This document shows, in pieces, positions 1-7,938 of a DNA stretch of 64,000 bases. This DNA comes from Bradyrhizobium sp. 190 (lineage in GTDB: Bacteria; Pseudomonadota; Alphaproteobacteria; Rhizobiales; Xanthobacteraceae), in NCBI RefSeq assembly GCF_023073415.1, contig NZ_JADPJL010000037.1:62001-126000 (forward strand). The letters run 5' to 3'. Numbering within the stretch: the first letter of the stretch is position 1; each line of letters opens with the position of its first letter. A program made the translations under genes and the position numbers. The notes under the pieces were generated by a model. The model was not told the origin of the DNA. It searched no databases and saw only the letters and a list, made by a program, of their open reading frames with translations.

Positions 1-26
1 TTTGAGGCAAGAAATCCGTCGTTTGC

Positions 27-854
27 CTATTTGCGGAACGGATAGGCCAGTTGTCCGATGATTTCTCGGGGAAACGAAGGCTGATCGTCCACGCCATATT
101 GGTCCGGCAGCGTGCCTTTCGGCATCCGGAAGGTCCCGAACAGGATGTCCCAGAGCGGAAAGGTGCCCGCGAAATTGGTGTCGCCGCCCTCTTCGCGGGA
201 GGTGTGGTGCCAGCGGTGAAACACCGGCGTCGCCACGACGTATTTGACGGGACCCAGCGTCCAGTTGAGGTTGGCGTGAACGAACGCCGAATGGAAGATG
301 TTCAACGGCCCGAGCCAGAGCATCACGCCCGGCGAAATACCGGCCATCAGCAGCACGACATCGACGCCGATGGTGCCTAACAGCAGGTTAATGGGGTGAA
401 AGCGCGCCGCCGAGATCCAGTCCACATCTTCCGACGAATGATGGATGGCGTGGTATTTCCAGAACCCGCCGCCATGGAACATGCGGTGCAGCCAGTACAT
501 CATGAAATCAGCCACGACCAGGAACAGGATCGCCTGCAGCCACAATGGCAGCCTCGACAGCGGGCCATGGCCGTTGTCGTAGAAGGCTATCAGCTCGTCG
601 GCGTCGCGAATTCCAAACACCAGGGCGGCGCCGAGCACCAACAGCCCGATGCGGAACACGCGCGCGAACAGCGGCACCAGGAACCAGTAGCAGATGTCGG
701 TGACGAGCTCGCGCTTGCGCCACCAGGGCCTGCCGGGGTTGCAGGCCCAGAAATGCGCCAGCACCGAGAACACCAGCGCCAGCGCGATCGTAACCGGCAC
801 CACCTTGGCCAAGGTCTGGCCGAGCATTTCGATGACTTCGGTCGGCAGGTTCAT
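27..854 (-). CDS. Sterol desaturase / fatty acid hydroxylase family membrane protein
   Basis: A 275-residue integral membrane protein of the di-iron hydroxylase (sterol desaturase) family. The three histidine clusters that ligate the di-iron centre are visible: HRMFH at 123-127, HAIHH at 135-139 and HRWHH at 213-217, with an extra H at 153 (RFHP). Hydrophobic segments lie around 18-38, 55-80, 105-122 and 155-190. Family members hydroxylate or desaturate sterols, carotenoids, hopanoids or fatty acids; the substrate cannot be read from sequence. It is the last of three same-strand genes (GT-C-like protein, acyltransferase, this), 58 nt after the acyltransferase stop, suggesting lipid or glycolipid modification. 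The start MNLPTEVIEM is supported because a paralogous fragment at 3474-3573 begins with nearly the same residues. Family assignment is secure; the role is open. Confidence 0.88.
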   Translation of the reverse strand: MNLPTEVIEMLGQTLAKVVPVTIALALVFSVLAHFWACNPGRPWWRKRELVTDICYWFLVPLFARVFRIGLLVLGAALVFGIRDADELIAFYDNGHGPLSRLPLWLQAILFLVVADFMMYWLHRMFHGGGFWKYHAIHHSSEDVDWISAARFHPINLLLGTIGVDVVLLMAGISPGVMLWLGPLNIFHSAFVHANLNWTLGPVKYVVATPVFHRWHHTSREEGGDTNFAGTFPLWDILFGTFRMPKGTLPDQYGVDDQPSFPREIIGQLAYPFRK

Positions 855-912
855 TTCGACCGGCGTACCAGAATCCCTGCCTCGCCGCCAGATCGCACGT
901 CCGTCAAGGGTG

Positions 913-1965
913 TCAGGAGGTCGTCAAGACGGCCTTCGGGGCGCGGCCAGCCGACGCCAGCGCGTGGCCCAGCCGATTGAAGCGCCGCTCGATCAGAGGC
1001 TCTATCAGATAAGAGCTGAGCGCCAGCGACACGGCGAAGACCAGCACGAACAGTGGCACGAGGCCCATCGGGAAGAGCGCGGCGACGGCCAACGCCACGA
1101 CAAAATGAATGAGATAGATGGCGTAGGAGTGACGTCCGAACAGCCCCACCCACGACATCGAGACGTTTGAGATCAGGACCGCGAATGCGAACGCAGCCAG
1201 CAGCGCGACTTCGGCACCCCATGCAGAGGACAGCGAAGCGCCGAGCAGGAGCAGCGCGCCGAATGTCGGCCGGTTTTTCAGTTCTATATAGTCGTACAGC
1301 AGAATGCCAAACCCGAAGCAGATCGCCTGGCGCGGCAGCCAGCAATAGAAGAAGCCTTCAGCCAGAGGCGCCTGGCTGGCGGGCAACGACGCGGCCAGCC
1401 GCGGGATCAGGTAGTGGTCGGCGGCAAACTGCCCGATGACGCTCACCAGCGCGATCAGCGCATACACGAGCAACGGGCCGTTAGCCGACCGGCGAAACAG
1501 GGAGATCAAAAGCGGAAACAGCAGATAGAACTGCATTTCCACCGCAATGCTCCAGCCGCCGGGAACGACCGAATTATACGCGGTGACGCTGCTCCAGTGC
1601 AGGAAGAAGAACGTCAGCAGGACGTCGCTTACACCGACGCCGTCAGGCGCAAAGTTCCTGGTGCCCTGGCCCTTCGTCACCAGGAGATAGAAAACAATGG
1701 CGATCCAGAACAGCGGCGCGATCCGGAAGACGCGCCGGAGATAGAACGAGCGGGTGGCGGCGAGATCGAGCCTGTCGCCGAACGTCAGCATCATCGTATA
1801 GCCGCTGACGATGAAGAAGAGCTGCACGCCGAGTTCGCCATACTCCTTGGCAAACCAGCTCAGGCCGGGAACGACGCCGGTGGATTCTTGCTGGCAGTGC
1901 ACCAGGACAACCAGCAGGATGGCCAAGCCGCGCAAAAGATCCAGCGATTGGTTGCGCCGTGTCAT
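913..1965 (-). CDS. Acyltransferase 3 (OafA/NodX-like) membrane protein
   Basis: A 350-residue polytopic protein of the acyltransferase 3 family. The N-terminus MTRRNQSLDLLRGLAILLVV with a following H (VHCQQ, about residue 23) is the classic start of the family, in which an LDxLRG-type motif and the first-helix histidine form the active site; about ten hydrophobic helices follow. These enzymes O-acylate envelope polysaccharides, glucans or Nod factors from the inner membrane. Its ATG overlaps the stop of the upstream 485-residue membrane protein by four bases (ATGA), so the two are probably translationally coupled. The specific acceptor is unknown. The C-terminus is short, without the SGNH domain seen in longer relatives. 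Confidence 0.88.
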   Translation of the reverse strand: MTRRNQSLDLLRGLAILLVVLVHCQQESTGVVPGLSWFAKEYGELGVQLFFIVSGYTMMLTFGDRLDLAATRSFYLRRVFRIAPLFWIAIVFYLLVTKGQGTRNFAPDGVGVSDVLLTFFFLHWSSVTAYNSVVPGGWSIAVEMQFYLLFPLLISLFRRSANGPLLVYALIALVSVIGQFAADHYLIPRLAASLPASQAPLAEGFFYCWLPRQAICFGFGILLYDYIELKNRPTFGALLLLGASLSSAWGAEVALLAAFAFAVLISNVSMSWVGLFGRHSYAIYLIHFVVALAVAALFPMGLVPLFVLVFAVSLALSSYLIEPLIERRFNRLGHALASAGRAPKAVLTTS

Positions 1966-3419
1966 GGCGTGCGGCCGGTACGGACGTGCAACACGGCGTT
2001 GCCATCAGCGTAAGCGCGCCGCCAGCCACCGATATGATCGAGCAGGCCGACCGCAGGCGTAGACGGCGTTAGCAGCACGGCGTCGATGTCCCATTTATCG
2101 AGGAGCTGGAGGAACTGGTTGACGTCCTTGAGCTGCATGGCGCGGTAAAAGGCCATGTCGAACGCTTCGCCGTAGAGCTCGGCGCGCCCGCCGACGAACA
2201 CGGGTGTCTGGCGCCAGATCAGATAGCCGCCGAACGAGAGATCGTTGAGAACCCGTTTGGAATTATGCGCCTTCAGCGCATCGACGGCCGCCGCCGGCGA
2301 TTGACTTTCGGGCGGTGCAAAAGTGGTTGTGGCCGCCAGCAGCCATGTCCAGCCGCCGAGCAGGACCAGGACCACCGCCATCACGGACATCGGGACGCCA
2401 GTACGGGCGGCCCATGCCGGCCGCAGCGCGAACTGCGATGCCACCGGCGCGAGCACCACGATCGGCAGCAGCAGGGCGAAGATCTCGACATTCCTGACAT
2501 GCGACAGCGCCATGTGCAGCAGGCCCAACACCAGCGCGATCCGCGGCGGCGTGAGCTTGACGCCGCCGTAAAGCGCGCCGGCGGTCAGCGTGAGGATCGC
2601 CATCTCGAACGCGCTGAATTTGCTGAAATCCGCCGGCATCCATTCAGAGATCAGATGCAGGAGTTCGCCGAGATCGAGGATCTTGCGTGCGGCAAGGATC
2701 GATCCCCACCCGTAAGGCGTGGCGCAGCAGGCTACCAACGCGCCAACACCGAACGCCACCCAGCGCAGCGCCACCGATCTTTGCTGCACGCGATCGGCAT
2801 TCCACAGCGCATCGAGCGCGAACGCGCCGACCAGAACGAGGCCGAACACGAATCCGCCGTGCAGGTTCGCCCACACCGCCATCAATGGCAGCAGCCATGG
2901 CGACGGCGCCTGGCCGCGCTCGCTCGCCGATATCAGCCCGTTCGCCCACGCAAGCATGATCGGCAGCACCAGCACATGCGGGCGCGCCAGAAAATGCCCC
3001 ATCGAAAGCGCCAGCACCACCATCGCGACGGCGACCGCATAGGTCGTGGGAATACGGCGGCCGAGAATATGAGTGAACAAGGCGAAGGTCGCGGCGATGC
3101 AGGTCGCGGCGAGAACCACCGGCCCGGTCCAGCCCGCCAGATTGTAGCTCGTCGCATACAGCACCTGCGCCAGCCAGGACGACGACGTCCAGGGCTCGCC
3201 CACCTTGGTGAAGGAGTAGATGTCGACGCGCGGCAATGCGTGGTGATCGAGGATCCACTGGCCTACGGCGATCTGCCAGTAGGTATCGGAATCGTTCAGA
3301 AGCGCCCGTCCGCCGATCAGCAGCAGCGCGTAGACGCCAATTCCGAGCCAGAGCCATGCCGGGATGTCGGCAAGGCTGAAGGCCTTCTCCCGCTGGATCG
3401 CCGCAGCTTCAGTGCTCAT
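1962..3419 (-). CDS. Polytopic membrane protein, GT-C glycosyltransferase-like (unassigned)
   Basis: A 485-residue protein with about ten hydrophobic segments, then a soluble C-terminal part from about residue 385 (AAAVDALKAHNSKRVLNDLS onward). The first predicted periplasmic loop carries LNDSDTYWQIAVGQWI (about 41-56) followed by DIYSFT. An acidic motif in the first loop plus many helices is typical of GT-C fold enzymes that use polyprenyl-linked sugars. This resemblance is inference; I recognise no named family. The gene heads a likely three-gene operon with an acyltransferase and a di-iron hydroxylase, which fits synthesis or decoration of a membrane glycolipid or exopolysaccharide. The upstream DNA is a broken copy of the desaturase start, so its promoter region has been rearranged. 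Confidence 0.7.
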   Translation of the reverse strand: MSTEAAAIQREKAFSLADIPAWLWLGIGVYALLLIGGRALLNDSDTYWQIAVGQWILDHHALPRVDIYSFTKVGEPWTSSSWLAQVLYATSYNLAGWTGPVVLAATCIAATFALFTHILGRRIPTTYAVAVAMVVLALSMGHFLARPHVLVLPIMLAWANGLISASERGQAPSPWLLPLMAVWANLHGGFVFGLVLVGAFALDALWNADRVQQRSVALRWVAFGVGALVACCATPYGWGSILAARKILDLGELLHLISEWMPADFSKFSAFEMAILTLTAGALYGGVKLTPPRIALVLGLLHMALSHVRNVEIFALLLPIVVLAPVASQFALRPAWAARTGVPMSVMAVVLVLLGGWTWLLAATTTFAPPESQSPAAAVDALKAHNSKRVLNDLSFGGYLIWRQTPVFVGGRAELYGEAFDMAFYRAMQLKDVNQFLQLLDKWDIDAVLLTPSTPAVGLLDHIGGWRRAYADGNAVLHVRTGRTP

Positions 3420-3473
3420 GCTAAACTACCGGCCGGATTGGTGACGGAATATTGCCGTCCTCTTCAAGCGAGA

Positions 3474-3573
3474 GAGCACCGTGAACACAAGAGCGAGCGC
3501 GATCGTGACCGGAACGACCCTTGCCCATCGTCTGGCCTACCAGCTCGATGACTTCCGTTGGCAAACTAGACAT
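3474..3573 (-). pseudogene. 5' fragment of a second sterol-desaturase-like gene, frameshifted and truncated
   Basis: Read from 3573 on the minus strand, the DNA translates as MSSLPTEVIELVGQTMGK. After one extra G it continues in the next frame as VVPVTIALALVFTVL. The intact desaturase at 27-854 begins MNLPTEVIEMLGQTLAK followed by VVPVTIALALVFSVL. The match covers about 32 residues with one single-base insertion, then ends abruptly just upstream of the 485-residue membrane protein gene. No histidine clusters remain, so it cannot encode an active enzyme. It looks like a relic of a tandem duplication or recombination at this locus. Confidence 0.8.
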
Positions 3574-3881
3574 GACGGCCCCGTTCAATCGGAGACTTCA
3601 GGGCTATCTGTTCGCGCTTAAGGAGCCGTGAATCAAAGGAGTCTATCGACACCGCGCGCGACCGCGACGAACGGCCCCCCGCAGCCCGCTTGCATCTTAT
3701 CGGATACCTTAATGCGGTGTTTACTCTGCTCAAGAACAGCAAGTTCCAAGCATTTTTGCACAGTCGAATTAACTGCGCCGAAATTGTCGCACCCTAGGGT
3801 AACGCCATGGTCACGGTGCTGAGAACGCCGCGAGACCAAATTTTAGTTCGACCAGCCACCTGTACACAGGAGTTATCATCT
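3574..3881. other. Intergenic region upstream of flp
   Basis: About 300 bases between the desaturase relic and the pilin. No convincing gene is present. It must contain the flp promoter and, on the other strand, probably the promoter of the membrane-protein operon, but I see no clear sigma70-type pair. A Shine-Dalgarno CAGGAG at 3867-3872 precedes the flp ATG at 3882. Confidence 0.5.
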
Positions 3882-4049
3882 ATGAAGAATCTCGTTTCGC
3901 GTTTCGTGAAGGATGAGTCCGGCGCCACCGCCATCGAATACGGCCTGATCGCCGCCGGCATCGCGATCGCGATCATCGCCGCGGTGCAGGGCGTGGGTAC
4001 CCAGCTTTCCACCAACTTCGGCAACATCAAGACCGAACTGGCGAAGTAA
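3882..4049 (+). CDS. flp: Flp/Fap-type major pilin subunit
   Basis: A 55-residue prepilin. The leader MKNLVSRFVKDESG is followed by the conserved processing motif G/ATAIEY (cleavage after Gly14, Glu19-Tyr20) and then a single hydrophobic helix GLIAAGIAIAIIAAVQGVG, as in Flp pilins of Tad systems. The ATG at 3882 was chosen over upstream in-frame codons because it follows CAGGAG and gives the standard short leader. The gene has its own strong terminator at 4060-4086 and precedes cpaA and the assembly genes, the usual order in alphaproteobacteria. It forms the bundled adhesive pilus after processing by the CpaA peptidase. Confidence 0.95.
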   Translation: MKNLVSRFVKDESGATAIEYGLIAAGIAIAIIAAVQGVGTQLSTNFGNIKTELAK

Positions 4050-4059
4050 AGATTGCGCC

Positions 4060-4091
4060 AAGGGCCCCGGGCTATCCGGGGCCCTTGTTGC
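4060..4091 (+). terminator. Terminator-like hairpin after flp
   Basis: An 11-bp perfect stem (AAGGGCCCCGG at 4060-4070, CCGGGGCCCTT at 4076-4086) with loop GCTAT, followed by GTTGCTT. It lies 11 bases after the flp stop and would allow much higher expression of the pilin than of the downstream assembly genes. Confidence 0.75.
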
Positions 4092-4240
4092 TTCCGGCGC
4101 GCCAATTGCGCCCACCCCGCAAGCGCCGCAATTCGAATCGCCTGCTCCGATCGCGCCGCTTTTCAGATTCTTCACCAATCACGACTAGGTTGTGGCGACG
4201 CTCCGATCCATAAGCCTCTTCCACTGCGGCTCTCACTCTC

Positions 4241-4765
4241 ATGATGATCGATCTGGCGCGCCTTCTGCTGTTTCCCGCCCTGATGGCGTTCGTGGCTGCG
4301 AGCGACCTCTTCACCATGACGATTTCGAACCGGATATCGCTGGCGCTGATCGCGGGCTTTCTGGTCCTTGCGCTGCTGGGCGGCATGGGCCTGCACGACA
4401 TGCTCTTGCACATCGGCGCCGGCGCAGCCGTCCTCGTTGTTGCCTTTGCCTGCTTTGCGATGGGCTGGGTCGGCGGCGGCGACGCCAAGGTCGCGGCCGG
4501 CGTGGCGCTCTGGTTTGGCTTCGAACATCTGCTCGATTATCTGGTCTATGCCTCGCTGTTCGGCGGCGCGCTGACGCTGTTGCTGCTGCAATTCCGGCAA
4601 TGGCCGCTGCCCTACCCGCTTGCGGGACAGGCTTGGCTGAACCGACTGCACGACAAGCGGACCGGAATCCCCTACGGCATCGCGCTCGCACTCGGCGCAC
4701 TGATGATCTATCCGCAAACCGAATGGATCAAGGCCGTAGACCTCGCTCAACTCGCCATGCGCTGA
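4241..4765 (+). CDS. cpaA: CpaA prepilin peptidase (A24 family)
   Basis: A 174-residue membrane aspartic peptidase that removes the leader from Flp pilin. Both catalytic aspartates are visible: Asp22 in AASDL and Asp81 in the GGGDAK motif. Five to six hydrophobic helices span the protein. It lacks the N-terminal methylase domain of PilD, as expected for the short Tad-specific TadV/CpaA enzymes. Two adjacent ATG codons (4241 and 4244) are possible starts. It lies between flp and cpaB in a same-strand cluster. Confidence 0.93.
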   Translation: MMIDLARLLLFPALMAFVAASDLFTMTISNRISLALIAGFLVLALLGGMGLHDMLLHIGAGAAVLVVAFACFAMGWVGGGDAKVAAGVALWFGFEHLLDYLVYASLFGGALTLLLLQFRQWPLPYPLAGQAWLNRLHDKRTGIPYGIALALGALMIYPQTEWIKAVDLAQLAMR

Positions 4766-4891
4766 TCCAGCGCCGCTAACTTTCCGTTAAGGCAATTTAC
4801 ACACGCCTCATTAACCATGCTTTGACGAATAGCTGGTCAACTCCCATCACGGCGGCGGAAGCGTCGCGGCGTAATGTGGAAAGTGAAGCGT

Positions 4892-5683
4892 ATGAATACC
4901 GCACGCATTGTGGTCCTGGCCATCGCCATCGGCGCCGGCGGCATTGCCGCATATCTCGCCAGCGGGTCCGGCGACAAACCAGCGCCGGCCCAGCCGGTTG
5001 CGCAGATGCAGACCGTCGATATTCTCGTCGCCAAATCGGATATCGGCCTTGGCCGCTCGGTCAAGCCGGACGACCTGCAATGGCAGACCTGGCCGGCCGC
5101 GACCGCCAGCAGCAACTTCATCAGCCGCGCCAGCAAGGCCGACGCCATCAAGGAGATCACGGGCTCCATCGCGCGCGCGCCGTTCATCGCGGGTGAACCG
5201 ATTCGAGAACAGAAGCTGGTGAAGGCCGACGGCTCCGGCTTCATGGCGGCGATCCTGCCCGCCGGCTACCGGGCCATCTCCACCGAAATTTCACCGGAAA
5301 CCGGCGCTGGCGGCTTCATCCTGCCGAACGACCGCGTCGACGTGCTTCTTACCAAGCGCGAGAAGAATCCGGACAAGGCAGGCCCGGACATCTCCAGTGC
5401 GGAGGTCATCCTCACCAATGTTCGCGTTCTCGCGATCGACCAGGCGCCGAAGGAAAAAGAAGGCACCAACTCACTGGTCGGCAAGACGGTGACCCTCGAA
5501 CTGAAGCCCGAGCAAGCCGAGACGTTGGCGCGATCGCGCCAGGGCGGCTCGCTGACGCTGGCGCTGCGCAGCATCGCCGACATCAACGCGGTCGAGAAGC
5601 CTGACGAACAAATCAACAAGCGCGGCGAGAACCTCAACGTCATCCGTTACGGCGTTGCCAGCCAGCAGACGATGCAGAAGTGA
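4892..5683 (+). CDS. cpaB: CpaB/RcpC Flp pilus assembly protein
   Basis: A 263-residue periplasmic protein with an N-terminal signal anchor (MNTARIVVLAIAIGAGGIAA) and a SAF domain beginning near VDILVAKSDIGLGRSVKPDD, followed by the RcpC/CpaB region. CpaB works with the CpaC secretin in the outer-membrane part of the Tad machine. The start at 4892 is preferred over an in-frame ATG at 4874 because GGAAAG at 4878-4883 sits eight bases before it and the signal anchor then begins at residue 1. The stop lies 17 bases before the chosen cpaC ATG. Confidence 0.92.
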   Translation: MNTARIVVLAIAIGAGGIAAYLASGSGDKPAPAQPVAQMQTVDILVAKSDIGLGRSVKPDDLQWQTWPAATASSNFISRASKADAIKEITGSIARAPFIAGEPIREQKLVKADGSGFMAAILPAGYRAISTEISPETGAGGFILPNDRVDVLLTKREKNPDKAGPDISSAEVILTNVRVLAIDQAPKEKEGTNSLVGKTVTLELKPEQAETLARSRQGGSLTLALRSIADINAVEKPDEQINKRGENLNVIRYGVASQQTMQK

Positions 5684-5700
5684 CCGAAAGGACGCACGAT

Positions 5701-7176
5701 ATGAAGTGCAGGGAAATTCAGCCGATGATGCGAACGTTCGTCGTCCGCGCCCTGTCGTATTCGGCCGTGGCTGCGCTCACGCTCAATCCGGCACTGACGC
5801 CGGTGGTGGCGAGCGACTATCGCGTTGCTGCGCCGGCCACCACCGACGGACAGATGAACGCACGGTTCGTTTCGCTCGGGATCGGCAAATCGTTCGTGAT
5901 CGACCTGCCGCGGGAGATCAAGGACGTGCTGGTCGCCGATCCGAAGATCGCCAACGCCGTCGTCCGCTCGACCCAGCGCGCCTATATCATCGGCGCCGCG
6001 GTCGGCCAGACCAACATCGTCTTCTTCGATTCCACGGGCGCGCAGATCGCGGCCTACGACATCGCGGTCAAGCGCGACCTCAACGGCGTGCGCGCCGCGC
6101 TGAAGCAGTCGCTGCCGAATTCGGACATCCTGATCGAGGGCGTCGGCGACGGCGTGGTATTGAGCGGCACCGCGGCGAGCCCGGTCGAGGCGCAGCAGGC
6201 CGCCGATATCGCCGCCCGCCTCGTGGGCGGCTCGGACAGGGTCGTCAATTCGATCGCCGTCCGCGGCCGCGACCAGGTGATGCTGAAAGTTACGGTTGCC
6301 GAAGTCGCCCGCAACATCGTCAAGCAGTTGGGCATCGATCTCACGGCCAGCATGAACTACGGCACCGCGGTCGTGAATTTCAACAACACCAACCCGTTTA
6401 CCGCTCTCGGCCGTCCCCTGGTTGGCACCAACTTAGCGTCGGCAGCGTTCGGAAGCCCTGCAACGGTGACAGCCACACTCCGCGCGATGGAAACCGCCGG
6501 CGTCGTGCGCACGTTGGCCGAACCCAACCTGACCGCGATCTCAGGCGAGTCCGCGACCTTCATTGCCGGCGGCGAGTTTCCGGTTCCCGCCGGCTATTCC
6601 TGCGACCCGACCACGCATGTCTGTACGACCTCGATCTCGTTCAAGAAATTCGGCATCTCGCTCAATTTCACGCCGGTGGTGATGACCGAAGGCCGGATCA
6701 GCCTCCGCGTGATGACCGAAGTATCCGAGCTGTCGAACGACAATTCGATCACGCTCTCGCAGTCGGTGACCGCTTCGACGGTCAACTCGCTGACCATTCC
6801 CTCGGTCAAGACCCGCCGCGCGGAAACCACGCTGGAAATTCCTTCGGGCGGCTCGATGGCCATGGCCGGCCTGATCCAGGAACAGACCAAGCAGGCCATC
6901 AACGGCTTTCCCGGTCTGGCGCAACTGCCGGTTCTCGGCTCGCTGTTCCGCAGCCGCGACTACGTCAACAACCAGACCGAACTGATGGTTCTGGTCACGC
7001 CCTATGTGGTGCGTGCGGTGGCGCAGAAGGACCTGTCGCGCCCCGACGACGGCTTTGCCAGCGCGTCGGATCCACAGGCCGATCTGCTCGGCAGCATCAA
7101 TCGCATCTACGGCGTTCCGGGCCGCGTCGAGAAGGCACGGAATTATCGCGGCACCTACGGCTTTATTACGGACTGA
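5701..7176 (+). CDS. cpaC: CpaC/RcpA secretin of the Tad pilus
   Basis: A 491-residue type II/III secretin that forms the outer-membrane pore for the Flp pilus. A signal peptide ends near LTPVVAS. An N-terminal pilus-formation domain (RFVSLGIGKSFVIDLPREI) is followed by a BON-like segment and the C-terminal secretin domain, with the conserved VPxLGxLF-type stretch seen as LPVLGSLFRSRDYVNNQTEL and the end LMVLVTPYVV. The start at 5701 follows AAAGGA (5686-5691); an in-frame GTG at 5680 overlapping the cpaB stop is possible but would lengthen the signal region. No pilotin-type lipoprotein other than CpaD and TadD is seen nearby. Confidence 0.94.
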   Translation: MKCREIQPMMRTFVVRALSYSAVAALTLNPALTPVVASDYRVAAPATTDGQMNARFVSLGIGKSFVIDLPREIKDVLVADPKIANAVVRSTQRAYIIGAAVGQTNIVFFDSTGAQIAAYDIAVKRDLNGVRAALKQSLPNSDILIEGVGDGVVLSGTAASPVEAQQAADIAARLVGGSDRVVNSIAVRGRDQVMLKVTVAEVARNIVKQLGIDLTASMNYGTAVVNFNNTNPFTALGRPLVGTNLASAAFGSPATVTATLRAMETAGVVRTLAEPNLTAISGESATFIAGGEFPVPAGYSCDPTTHVCTTSISFKKFGISLNFTPVVMTEGRISLRVMTEVSELSNDNSITLSQSVTASTVNSLTIPSVKTRRAETTLEIPSGGSMAMAGLIQEQTKQAINGFPGLAQLPVLGSLFRSRDYVNNQTELMVLVTPYVVRAVAQKDLSRPDDGFASASDPQADLLGSINRIYGVPGRVEKARNYRGTYGFITD

Positions 7177-7185
7177 GGCGGGACG

Positions 7186-7938
7186 ATGACACCGAGGATG
7201 AAATCCACAAGGCCAGCCGATCCCAAGCGCGCCCTTTGCCTGGCGGGAGCGCTGATCGGTCTTTCCATCGCGCTCAGCGCCTGCAAGCACACTACCGATG
7301 TCGTGACGACGGCGGGCGTGCCCGACGACTATCGCCTGCGCCATCCGATCGCGGTCCAGGAAGCCGACAGCTCGATCGTCGTTTTCGTCGGCCGCGGACG
7401 CGGCGGCCTTTCCGCCTCCCAGCGCGCCGACGTGATGTATGTGGGCCAGACCTGGATGCGGGAAGGTACCGGCGTCATCAGCATCGACGTGCCCGTCAAT
7501 ACACCAAACGCGCGGGCGGCCGAAGATTCATTGCGCGAGATCCAGGCGACACTTGCCGCCGCCGGCGTGCCGCCGCGCGGGGTCAATGTCCGCCAGTATC
7601 GCCCCGAAGACCCCAGGCACATGGCCGCGATCCGCCTCAACTACCCGAAAATTTCGGCGGTGGCCGGCCCATGCGGGCTGTGGCCGGAGGATATCGGGCC
7701 GTCGGTCAACAACAAGGGCTATTTCGACAACAAGCCCTATTACAATTTCGGCTGCTCCAATCAGCGCAATCTGGCGTCGATGATCGACAACCCGTCGGAT
7801 CTCGTGCAGCCGCGTCCCGAAACCCCAGCCTTTGCGCCGCGCCGTGGCATAGCCTTCGACAAATATCGCAAGGGCATGTCCACCGCGACAACCTATCCCC
7901 AGAGCGACAGGGCCAAACTCAGCGATACCGGCAAATGA
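7186..7938 (+). CDS. cpaD: CpaD pilus assembly lipoprotein
   Basis: A 250-residue lipoprotein. The N-terminus has basic residues, a hydrophobic core and a lipobox LSAC with the lipidated cysteine at 33. The body contains the CpaD-family stretches around YRLRHPIAVQEAD and AVAGPCGLWPEDIG, with conserved cysteines in AGPCG and NFGCSNQRNLA. CpaD is placed in the outer-membrane subcomplex with CpaC. It begins nine bases after cpaC, and its stop overlaps the cpaE start by four bases (ATGA). Confidence 0.93.
   Translation: MTPRMKSTRPADPKRALCLAGALIGLSIALSACKHTTDVVTTAGVPDDYRLRHPIAVQEADSSIVVFVGRGRGGLSASQRADVMYVGQTWMREGTGVISIDVPVNTPNARAAEDSLREIQATLAAAGVPPRGVNVRQYRPEDPRHMAAIRLNYPKISAVAGPCGLWPEDIGPSVNNKGYFDNKPYYNFGCSNQRNLASMIDNPSDLVQPRPETPAFAPRRGIAFDKYRKGMSTATTYPQSDRAKLSDTGK

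Noticed and set aside
3628..3822. Short open frames between the desaturase relic and flp
   Set aside because: No ribosome sites, no recognisable protein features, and both strands are equally open.
5655..7934. Open frame running from the end of cpaB into cpaE in the cpaE frame
   Set aside because: This is an out-of-frame reading of cpaC and cpaD; the peptide is Arg-rich with no homology, and the ATGA overlap at 7935 fixes the cpaE start.
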